From contig CAZDVQ010000020.1 in assembly GCA_964508975.1 (NCBI GenBank), positions 1-64,000 of the forward strand: 64,000 nucleotides of DNA, given 5' to 3'. A program made the translations under genes and the position numbers. The notes under the pieces are model-generated. The model was not told the DNA's origin and did no database searches. It saw only the letters and a program-made list of their open reading frames with translations. This document shows, in pieces, positions 17,701 to 26,400 of the stretch (position 1 is the first letter of the stretch; the number at the start of each line of letters is the position of its first letter). Source of the DNA: CAZDVQ01 sp964508975. Its GTDB lineage: Bacteria > Bacteroidota > Bacteroidia > Chitinophagales > Saprospiraceae.

Positions 17701-17760
17701 CGTTGTGTGGCCCAGGTTAAGTTCTGTCGCAACTTTGGCTAATGCTATGGGTTTATCCAT
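14752..17760 (-). CDS. infB: Translation initiation factor IF-2
   Basis: IF-2 brings fMet-tRNA to the 30S subunit and promotes subunit joining in a GTP-dependent way. The 1002-residue product has an N-terminal helical IF2_N-type segment (1-60), a long low-complexity region rich in Pro, Val, Glu and Lys (85-400, many PPVVE words), a second IF2_N domain (about 418-465), the G domain with GHVDHGKT (502-509), DTPGHE (549-554) and NKID (603-606), and the C-terminal barrels. The length is in the range for Bacteroidota. It is the last gene of the rimP-nusA-infB operon, separated from nusA by 493 bases containing two GC-rich repeats. Confidence 0.98.
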   Translation of the reverse strand: MDKPIALAKVATELNLGHTTIVEFLQSKGFTLENKPNAKVLPEMYDILNKEFSKSKAIKEQADAITIGHRQNSDEKEEPKVEVAPPVVETPPVVKAPVVETPPVVEVKTPVVETPPVVEVSPPPVVETPVAKVETPKVEVVAPPVVEQEAPKAPKPVVEKPAVEEDASKLRGLKQLGKIDLDALNKPKPKKQEAPAPKVEAKKEEAPVAPPVVEQKVEEVPVVEQVVAPEIIAPVVELPIDIADPESNMMRAETPQLKGLKILGKINLPVKEVKKKKEEPVKGGSKESDEESRKRRKRKKISTGEAPKDAPKPGNTPATSGNDTPKDKPAASPNTNNNSNNNAPSHGKGKKGEKDKGDYKELTQAEIDAKISKTLDLASKGKKKKKFGQDRRSRDERKEQLRQSEGEDGGIPVLKVTEFVSVSELAGLLDITVGEVISTCMSVGLMVSINQRLEADVIELIAGEFGHEVEFVSAEDDREVEQEIVDDPADLRPRAPIVTVMGHVDHGKTSLLDFIRKANVMGGEAGGITQHIGAYEVSVGDHGKITFLDTPGHEAFTAMRARGAKVTDIAVIVVAADDSIMPQTREAISHAQAAGVPMVFAINKIDKEGAQPEKIKEQLAQMNILVEDWGGEYQSQDISAKKGMNVDLLLEKILIQAEMLELSANPNRPAVATVIEASLEKGKGYVAKALIQAGTLHIGDSIVSGSHSGKVKAMYNDRGVRIKEAGPSRPVMIVGLDGAPQAGEKVKVCASDQEARQLANKRAQIQREMEIRSKKRITLKDIGRRLALGSFKQLNIIVKGDVDGSVEALSDSILKLSTETVATHIVHKAVGQITESDVLLASASDAIIVGFQVRPSPNAKRLAEQEGVEIETYSVIYDALDEIRSAIEGMLEPTKEEKVICNIEVREVFKIGKVGTVAGCYVTDGKVTRNTYIRVIRDGIVVFPVKEGQRGEISTLKRFKDDMKEVREGYECGITTNFNDIQQGDVIEGYEIIEVKQTLDKR

Positions 17761-17937
17761 TCGTTTTTGAATCAGTTTTGGCGGTTCTCGCCTGAAAAAG
17801 GGTAAAAAAAATCAATAGGCAGGCTTAAATAAGCTACAAAGGTAAGTTAATCGTTCGTAACTATTTAAATATGGTGATTGAAATTGGTTTTTTGGTGCTT
17901 AAATTTAATGTGAAGATAAGATTGTTTTAGGTTGCTT

Positions 17938-18055
17938 TGGGCAGCCCCCAGCCCTTGGCTGGGGCGCTACGCTGCGCGGCTCGCTGTTCGCTCGGCCCTT
18001 CGCCCTTCGGGCTTGGTCTGGCCCTGCGGGCCACCGCTCCGCATCGCTGCTGCGA
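17938..18055 (+). repeat. GC-rich structured repeat, copy 5a (inside rimP-nusA-infB)
   Basis: Begins GGGCAGCC, with first hairpin CCCCAGCC-CTT-GGCTGGGG, core GGCTCGCTGTTCGCTCGG, then GCCC-TTC-GGGC and TGGCCC-TGC-GGGCCA hairpins. It is tail-to-tail with copy 5b. It sits between nusA and infB, so it would be part of the operon transcript, in antisense orientation. Confidence 0.85.
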
Positions 18056-18096
18056 TTGACTCGTGCTTTGCTGCGGGTTTCAGCCTTGCTGCGTTA

Positions 18097-18190
18097 GCTG
18101 CCCGGAAGGCAGCCACGCCAGTGGCTGGTGCCGTAGGCACCGAGCGTATAGCGAGCCTGGAGGGGAGCGACCCCGAAGGGGGAACGCCCC
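18097..18190 (-). repeat. GC-rich structured repeat, copy 5b (inside rimP-nusA-infB)
   Basis: Read on the minus strand it starts GGGGCGTTCC at 18190 and has core CCAGGCTCGCTATACGCTCGG and hairpins GGTGCC-TAC-GGCACC and GCCAC-TGGC-GTGGC. It is oriented with the operon and is the inverted partner of copy 5a. The remaining 170 bases before the infB start are AT-rich with no gene. Confidence 0.75.
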
Positions 18191-18253
18191 AAAAAAATCA
18201 AGCGGAAACGTGCTTGCGCTTGGCTAGAAACCCAGGAAAGGGCCCTAAAGTTC

Positions 18254-19501
18254 CTAGTTTTTGAACTCTTCTTCGAGGATGCGGATAACCTCGTAGATGG
18301 TTTCTTCTTCTAGGTCGGTGCGGCGGATCAGTTCTTGCGGGCTCAGGGTGAGCACCGAACGGGCGGTATCGCAGCCGATGGCCTTGAACTCGTCGAGGAT
18401 CCAGCCTTCGATTTCGTCTGAGAATTCGTCGAGGTCTACGTCAAAGTCAACATTTTCGTCGCCTTCGCGGTAAACGTCGATGGTATAATCCGATAATTTT
18501 TGGGCAAGGTTGATGTTGATACCGTTTTTACCGATGGCCTTGGATACTTCCTCGGGGCGGAGGTAAACGGAAGCGCGTTTGTCCTCGTTGTTCAACTCGA
18601 TTGAGCTGATCTTGGCGGGGGTCAGGGCGCGCTGGATGAAGAGGCTCACGTTGGAGGTGTAGTTGATGATATCGATATTCTCGTTGCGGAGTTCGCGAAC
18701 GATACCGTGGATACGCGAGCCTTTAACGCCCACGCAAGCACCAACTGGGTCGATACGATCGTCGTACGACTCGACAGCTACCTTGGCGCGTTCGCCTGGG
18801 TTACGCACTACTTTCTTGATGACGATGAGGCCATCTTCGATTTCGGGAACTTCAGCTTCGAGGAGTTTTTCGAGGAATAAACTATCGGTGCGCGAGAGGA
18901 TAACCACGGGGTTATTGTTGCGCATGTCTACTTTTTTGATGACCGAGCGCACAACTTCGCCTTTGCGGTAGAAATCGCCACGAATCATTTCTGATTTAGG
19001 CAACATCAGTTCTTTGCCGGTGGCATCGTCCATGATGAGGATTTCCTTTTTGAGTACAGAGCTCACCTCGCCGATAACGACTTCGCCAACGCGGTCGATG
19101 TAGCGGCGGTAGATTTCGTCTTTTTCGAGTTCGAGGATACGGGAGATGAGGGTTTGGCGGGCAGCTTGGATAGAGCGGCGGCCGAAATCCTCGACCATGA
19201 TTTGCTCGTAGCAATCTTCGCCAACTTCGTAATCGGCGTCAATTTTAAGGGCGTCGGTGATGCCGATTTGAGTATTTTCGTCTTCTACGGTACCATCTTC
19301 CACGATGGCACGTTCGCGCCAGATTTCGAGGTCACCTTTATCTGTGTTCACGATAACGTTAAAGTTCACGTCGTCGCCAAATTTTTTCTTGATAAGGGTT
19401 CTGAAAACGTCTTCTAGGACACGCACCATGGTTGGGCGGTCGATATTTTTAATATCTTTAAACTCACTGAAAGTTTCAACGAGGTTGAGGTTCAAACTCA
19501 T
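18254..19501 (-). CDS. nusA: Transcription termination/antitermination factor NusA
   Basis: RNA polymerase-associated factor controlling pausing, termination and antitermination. The 415-residue product has the N-terminal polymerase-binding domain (1-125), an S1 domain (about 137-205), KH1 with GVKG (258-261) and KH2 with GKNG (324-327), then a single helix-hairpin-helix-like C-terminal segment (372-412) instead of the two acidic repeats of the E. coli protein. This short form is usual in Bacteroidota. It is preceded by rimP after 11 bases. Confidence 0.98.
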   Translation of the reverse strand: MSLNLNLVETFSEFKDIKNIDRPTMVRVLEDVFRTLIKKKFGDDVNFNVIVNTDKGDLEIWRERAIVEDGTVEDENTQIGITDALKIDADYEVGEDCYEQIMVEDFGRRSIQAARQTLISRILELEKDEIYRRYIDRVGEVVIGEVSSVLKKEILIMDDATGKELMLPKSEMIRGDFYRKGEVVRSVIKKVDMRNNNPVVILSRTDSLFLEKLLEAEVPEIEDGLIVIKKVVRNPGERAKVAVESYDDRIDPVGACVGVKGSRIHGIVRELRNENIDIINYTSNVSLFIQRALTPAKISSIELNNEDKRASVYLRPEEVSKAIGKNGININLAQKLSDYTIDVYREGDENVDFDVDLDEFSDEIEGWILDEFKAIGCDTARSVLTLSPQELIRRTDLEEETIYEVIRILEEEFKN

Positions 19502-19512
19502 GGCAAAGTATT

Positions 19513-20001
19513 TTAAAATTGAATTTTAACTTTAGCTTCTTTAATGTCGGAAAAAAGTATCGTTTGGGGTAAAATGGTTCTGTCTTTCTTTTTTTTGCCT
19601 TCAGTGCCGGGCACGGGGCTATCGACGAGCAGGGTGATGCTGTCGGTGTCAACGGTTTCGAGTTGGCCTTCGGTGGGTTTATCTTGTCCGTTGACTTTAA
19701 CTTCTAGGGTACGGCCGATGTGTTGGGGGTATTGCCTAGGGAAGATCAGGGGTTTTGATGCGCCTGGGGAAGATACTTCGAGGTAATACTTTTCGGGAAG
19801 CCATTGGTTGGTTTCAATGAGTTCCTCGAGGTAACGGCTAATCCTGGCGCAGCGATTGATTTCGAGGCCTTTGTCGCCATCGATAAAGACATATACCTTG
19901 GCGGCGTTCTCCGTGATTTCAACGGGGAACAAATCGGCAAAGTTGGGGTCTTTAAATTTTTCGAGCAGGGCTTGCTCGATGTTTGCAACGACAGACGACA
20001 T
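19513..20001 (-). CDS. rimP: Ribosome maturation factor RimP
   Basis: RimP acts in 30S subunit assembly. The 162-residue product has the N-terminal alpha/beta domain and the family segment YLEVSSPGASKPLIFPRQY (residues 72-90; the family usually has EVSSPGLDRPL). The C-terminal SH3-like domain follows (DTDSITLLV). First gene of the conserved rimP-nusA-infB operon, which supports the call independently. The ATG at 20001 lies about 70 bases after a good -7 box. Confidence 0.96.
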   Translation of the reverse strand: MSSVVANIEQALLEKFKDPNFADLFPVEITENAAKVYVFIDGDKGLEINRCARISRYLEELIETNQWLPEKYYLEVSSPGASKPLIFPRQYPQHIGRTLEVKVNGQDKPTEGQLETVDTDSITLLVDSPVPGTEGKKKKDRTILPQTILFSDIKEAKVKIQF

Positions 20002-20030
20002 GGTGGTGAACTAGTGATTAGGTTGAATAG

Positions 20031-20056
20031 AAAGAGGGAACCGTGGCCCCCTCTTT
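20031..20056 (-). promoter_or_regulatory. Leader hairpin upstream of rimP
   Basis: AAAGAGGG and CCCTCTTT form a perfect 8-bp stem with a 10-base loop, inside the 5' leader between the putative promoter (20070-20077) and the rimP start. There is no T-run on the minus strand, so it is not an intrinsic terminator. A role in leader stability or attenuation is possible. Confidence 0.4.
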
Positions 20057-20069
20057 TAATAAGCAAACG

Positions 20070-20077
20070 CGAAGGTA
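20070..20077 (-). promoter_or_regulatory. Possible -7 box of the rimP-nusA-infB operon
   Basis: Minus-strand TACCTTCG matches the Bacteroidota -7 consensus TAnnTTTG at all but one position and lies 69 bases before the rimP start. No clear -33 TTTG was found. Confidence 0.4.
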
Positions 20078-20249
20078 AGGATTTGTATGGATATTATACT
20101 AAAGTACAATGCAATAATTATTTAGCATGCAGGTTTAGAGGGATTGGGTAATGGTTAAACGCTAGTTATACATGGATGCAAAGCGTGTTATGCGGTATGG
20201 GTCCGTGAAAATATCATTTTAAGTTAATTTTAATGTGCGCAGAACTTAG

Positions 20250-20257
20250 TACCTTTG
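20250..20257 (+). promoter_or_regulatory. Promoter -7 box of the first giant gene
   Basis: TACCTTTG is an exact match to TAnnTTTG, 152 bases before the start codon. The same box, TACCTTTG, lies 150 bases before the second giant gene. The leader between box and gene holds no open frame of note. Confidence 0.55.
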
Positions 20258-20401
20258 TGTTTTGGGTTAAATGCCCAGAAAACCTTTGTTTGTGCCTAAT
20301 TATTAGCGATTTATTAGAACATATTGCCAATTTTTTCGTAGGCTAAACGACCCAAGCAAGAAGAGTAGAAGCCCTTAGTTCCCAATTTAAAACTACGCCC
20401 G

Positions 20402-23400
20402 ATGTTTTTTTCTAAATCGTTTACCCCCAACAGCATCATACGGTTGGCAGGAGTATCCATATTTATGTTGTCCGGTATTTCCACAACGATTGTAGCGCAA
20501 TCAGGCACAATTGTATGGCCTACGGCTTGTAGCACGAATGACTGTCCAACGACATATACCGATCCTAACGGTGTTTCGGTAACGGTTAGTGGTGTATATG
20601 GTACGGGTACTGGAGCGGTACAAAACCAAACGGCGTTGATTGGTTCAACGGCATCTGCTTTAGGTATTAATGTATCATCATCTGCCACGGGAACTACACA
20701 AGGCTTGGGTATTACGTTGAACTATACTGCTGGAGATGCAGATGCGACGGTTGGAAATAGGTACAATGTACAGTTTAACCGATTATTAGGGAACTTAAGT
20801 TTTCCGGTGTATGATTTGACCAGCTTGGTTTTAGCCTGTAATTTTCCTGGTTCCACGCAAGCAATATACAATGATAACGTTGTCATTTATGGGATAGATG
20901 AACAAAATGCCGTTGTTTTTCCTACGATTACAGAATTAGCTAGAGGGTCTTGGAACGGTACGGCATATGATACTACCAACAACCCTTCAAGAATAATAAA
21001 TGATCAGTATGTAATATCGGGTAACCAAGTTTACACAACAGGAGGTCACCTTTGTACAACAGGCGGTGCGACGCCATGTACTAGTGGTAGTTATGCTTCA
21101 AGTATGGACATAACCGTGGCTTTTGCAGTACCGGTTAAATCGGTACACATTACGTATAAAAATTTTAATGGGGGATTGCTTGGTGGTTACTCAACCTCCA
21201 ACAACTGTAATAATTATGTAACCACTGGTGGAAATTATGGTGCCCAAACCGTTATGGTTGGTAATTTCTCGTACAATGGAGTACAGGATACTTGTACATT
21301 CACAACATCCATAAGTGGTACAGATTCTATATGTCCGGGTGCTACTAGTACTTTTACAGCAACTGGTGGTGGCACGTACTCTTGGAGTACCTCAGCAACG
21401 ACAGCAGCCATTACGGTTTCTAATGCAGGGGTTTACACAGTAACAGTGACTAGTCCCAATGGATGCTCTGCAACCGCAACCCGTACCTTGGTACTTCGTT
21501 CAAGCCCAACAGCCCTCATTACGGGGATTGACACGATATGTGCAGGTGACACAAGTATATTTACAGCCAGTGGAGGGGGATTGTATAGCTGGAGTACTTC
21601 AGCTACAACAGCCTCCATTAATGTATTTAATGCCGGTACTTATGCTGTAACGGTTACAAATATGTTTGGCTGTACTGATATAGCCTTACGTAGTTTGGTT
21701 TATGGTAATCCAGCAGTGATAATATCAGGTTCCGATAGTATTTGTATAGGAGCAACCAGTACACTCACGGCTAGTGGTGGTGCTTCATATTTATGGAGCA
21801 CTTCGGATATGACATCTTCTATAGTTGCTTCCACGGCAGGCACTTATTCCGTTACAATAACCAGTGCTAATGGTTGTACAGCTGCTGATTCGTTGAACTT
21901 AGTTGTTTCTGCTAATCCTACGGCTAATATTACTGGCGTAGACACGATTTGTGCGGGTGGGACAAGTATTTTCACGGCTAGTGGAGGTACATCTTACCTT
22001 TGGAGTACAGGAGCCTTGACAAATACAGTTGTTGTTTCGGCGGCAGGAATTTATTCCGTAACTGTTACGAATGCCAATGGCTGTACCGCTACGGCTGCTC
22101 GTGCCTTAGTTGTTGAATCAATCCCGGTTGTTTCCATATCAGGAATAGATACGATTTGTGTAGGTGACAGCAGCACCTTTTCGGCTACTGGAGGGGGAAC
22201 TTACTTGTGGAATACCTCTAATACGGCTGCCGCTATCACAGTTTCTACAGCGGGTACCTATACGGTTACCGTAACCAACACAAATGGCTGTACGGCAACG
22301 GCTAGTCGTAGTTTAGTAGTCAATGCTAATCCTACGGCTTTGATCACTGGCATGGATACCATTTGCAGCGGGGCTTCAAGCACTTTTACTGCAAGTGGGG
22401 GAACTAGCTATACATGGAGTACCGCTGCTACTACAGCCGCTTTAACTGTAACCGTTGCTGGTACTTATACAGTGACTGTAACGAACGTAAGTGGCTGCAC
22501 CGCAACAGCAAGTAGGATATTGGTCGTAAATGCAAACCCTACAGCATCTATCACTGGTATAGATACGATTTGTGCTGGGGCAACAAGTAGCTTTACTGCA
22601 AGTGGTGGTGGGGACTACCTGTGGAGCACGGGTGCAACAACTGCAACTATTACAGTAAGTACACCTGGAACATATACTGTTACGGTGACGAATGCTAATG
22701 GCTGTACGGCAAGTACAAGCCGTAACCTAGTGGTTCATGCAATCCCTACGGTAGATATTACAGGTATTGATTCGATATGCGCAGGATCGAGTAGTACCTT
22801 TACCGCAAGTGGTGGTGGTACTTATTTATGGAGTACAGGTTTGACTACAGCCTCTGTTTCGATTAACAGCACCGGAATATATTCCGTAACTGTAACGAAT
22901 GCGAATGGTTGTACGGCAAGTGCTAGCCGTAATTTCGTAGTCAATACTAATCCTACTGCTTCCATTAACGGCGTTGATACCATCTGCCTTGGCTCAACGA
23001 GTACATTAACGGCGACAGGTGCTGCTCTTTTCAGTTGGAGTACTGGTGCCACAACTGCTGCTATAACTGTAGCAACTGCGGGTAACTATTATGTGATGAT
23101 AACAGATGTGAACGGCTGTACTGCTACAGATTCGTTGAACCTTGTGGTTAATCCCGTGCCAACAGTGTCAATCTCTGGTCCATTAAGTGCTTGTCCTGGT
23201 TTGGATGTAACTCTATCAGCTAGTGGCCCGAGTGGTTTCATATGGAGCACTGGCGCTACTGGTTTTCTCATAGATGTGCCTTGTGGCACGATGTATTCAG
23301 TGACCGGTAGTAATGCCTTTGGATGTACCGCTAGTGCTTCACACATGGTAGCTTGCGCAATAGCACCCAACTTGGCAATTACTGGCGATACGACTTCTTG

Positions 23401-26400
23401 CTCAGGGATTGATGCTAATTTAGTCGCCACTGGCGCCATTAGTTATGTTTGGAATACGGGTTCAGCCAGTGCAAGTATTGACGTGCCTTGTGGATCGACT
23501 TATACCGTAACAGGTACTAGTAGTGCTGGTTGTACAGCTAGTTTATCGCAATATGTAGATTGTTTTTCAAATGCATCAGTCGCCATATTGGGAGATAGTT
23601 CTATATGTACAGGTGATTCTACATTATTTGTGGTAAATGCTGGGGCTACTTTTCTTTGGAGTACAGGAGCTACCACATCAAGCATTGTAGTGAGTGTAGC
23701 AGGATTATATGCTGTAACGATTACGGACGTGAATGGATGTACTGCAGTCGCTTCTAAAACACTGATTGTAAATATTAATCCAAGTGTTTCTATTACTGGT
23801 CAGGATAGTATTTGCAGTGGCAATTCCTCCATCCTTACAGCAACGGGAACTGGTTCGTTTATTTGGAGTACAGGAGCTACTAGTTCAAATATAACCGTAA
23901 ATTCCACGGGTATCTATAGGGTAACCTTGACCAACGCCTCTGGTTGTACAGCTGTAGATAGTTTTGAATTGGTGGTATTGGCCAATCCTACACTGAGCAT
24001 TACAGGCGTAGATACCATATGTGCTGGCAATACTGCAACATTTACCGCAAGTGGAACAAGTGGTTCTTATCTTTGGAGTAATGGTGCGACAATAAGCACT
24101 ATTACGATATCAGCATCAGGTACATACAGCCTTACCCTTACGGACATTTATGGATGCACTACAACTAGAAGCAAAAGCCTTGTGATAAATTCTAATCCGA
24201 TAGTATCAATATCAGGCAATGATACCATATGCGCAGGGGCATCAAGTTTGTTTACAGCCAGCGGAGGAGGAACATATTTATGGAGTAATGGTGCTGCTAC
24301 AAACACCATAACAGTAACAAGTGCTGGAATGTATACTGTAACAGTTACGAATAGCACAGGTTGCAGCGCTACCTCAAGTATTAGTTTGGTGGTAAATAGC
24401 AACCCAATAGCCCTGGTTAACGGTGTTGATACAATATGCTCTGGTAACAGTAGCACATTTACAGCATCTGGAGGGACTGAATATTTGTGGAATACCGGTG
24501 CTACAACGAATACCATTACGGTTTCGGTTGCTGGTACTTATACGGTAACTGTAACGAACGCTAATTCTTGTACGGCTACAGCAAATCGTATATTGGTAGT
24601 CAATGCATTACCAGTGGTTAATATTGTTGGGACCAATACGATTTGTGCGGGAACTATTACATCATTTACCGCATCAGGGGGGGGCTCTTATGTATGGAGT
24701 ACTGGAGCAACTACCGCTTCTATTGCACCAAGTACCGCGGGAGTATACACGGTTACGGCAACTAACGCCTCAGGGTGTACTTCGACTGGATCCCGTACAC
24801 TTGTCGTAAACGCTAATCCATCGGCAGCTATCGTTGGTAATAATGTAGTTTGTTTTGGTAATACGAGTACGTTTACCGCTTCTGGAGGTACACAATACAG
24901 TTGGAGCACGGGCGCCACTACCGCTTCAATAGTAGTTTCGGCTACAGGCACATATACAGTTACCGTTACAAATGCAGCTGGTTGTACAGCAACCACTAGC
25001 CGTTTATTCACCGTCAATGCCAATCCAACGGCAGGTATCACAGGGACCACAAGTGTATGTGTAGGTAGTTCATCTACATTCACAGCGACGGGTGGGGGAA
25101 CATATCTATGGAATACCGGTGCCACAACCGCTGCGATTACTGTTTCGGCAGCAGGTACTTATTCCGTGACGGTGACTAATGCGTTTAACTGTACGGCAAC
25201 GGCTGCTACATCATTAACGTTAATTGCAAATCCAGTTGCAAGCATCAGTGGAAATAACGTTGTATGTAGTGGAACCAGCTCGGTTTTCACGGCAACGGGA
25301 GGAGGAACTTATTTATGGAATACAGGAGCAATTACGGCCGCAATAACTGTGACGACAGCTGGTACATATACAGTAACCGTTACAAATGCGGGTGGCTGTA
25401 CAGCAACCGCTAGTAGAGCGTTCACCGTTAATGCGAACCCAGTGGTAACCATATCAGGTAATAATACTATTTGTAATGGTAATGCAAGTACATTTACGGC
25501 AACAGGCGGAGGCACATACTTATGGAATACAGGAGCTACTACGGCATCCATAACGGTTTCAACTGCAGCGGCCTATACCGTAACTGTAACTAATGCTACA
25601 GGGTGTACTGCAAGCTCAACGAGAAGTTTAGTGGTTAATCCCAATCCAAGTGCCAGTATCACAGGAACAAATACGATTTGTGCCGGCGGCACCAGTATGT
25701 TTACGGCATCAGGTGGTGGAACATATTTATGGAGCACCGGAGCTACTACAGCGGCAATAAATGTATCAACAGCAGGTATATACACCGTTACGGTTACGAA
25801 TGCAAGCGGTTGTACAGCCACTTCCACAAGAACGCTTACCGTTAATGCAAACCCAGTAGCTGCGATCACAGGTACGAACGTTATTTGTTCGGGAACATCT
25901 ACAACGTTTACAGCTTCAGGTGGTGGAACATATTTATGGAATACGGGAGCAACTACGGCCTCCATTAATATCTCTGCTGCAGGAACATTTACCGTCACCG
26001 TGACCAATGCAAATGGCTGTACGGCTTCTGCTTCTAGGGTATTAACTCTTAATGCTAATCCAACGGCTAGCATTACAGGAACGAATACGATTTGTGCGGG
26101 AAGCTCTAGTGTATTTACTGCGTCAGGAGGAGGAACCTACTTATGGAGTACCGCCGCTACCACAGCTGCTATTACCGTGAACACAGCTGGTACATATTCG
26201 GTAACTGTTACTAATGCTAATGGATGTACGGCTACTGCAAACAGGTTGTTGACGGTGAATGCCAATCCGGTGGCGGGTATTACAGGCACTACTGTCATTT
26301 GTTCTGGTGCTACATCTGTATTTACAGCTACTGGAGGTGGGACTTACCTGTGGAATACAGCTGCAACTTCAGCTTCAATTACCGTTTCAACTGCAGGTAA

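Noticed and set aside
16742..17770. 342-codon open frame on the plus strand
   Set aside because: It is the antisense of the proline/valine-rich low-complexity part of infB; its Thr/Ser/Gly-rich translation is what that region gives in reverse, with no own features.
20314..20688. 124-codon minus-strand frame at the start of the first giant gene
   Set aside because: Overlaps the signal peptide and N-terminal domain of a well supported gene; no family resemblance.
25573..26073. 166-codon minus-strand frame and many similar ones inside the giant genes
   Set aside because: The repeat coding sequence lacks stops on the reverse strand by composition; translations are themselves repetitive mirror images, with no start context.
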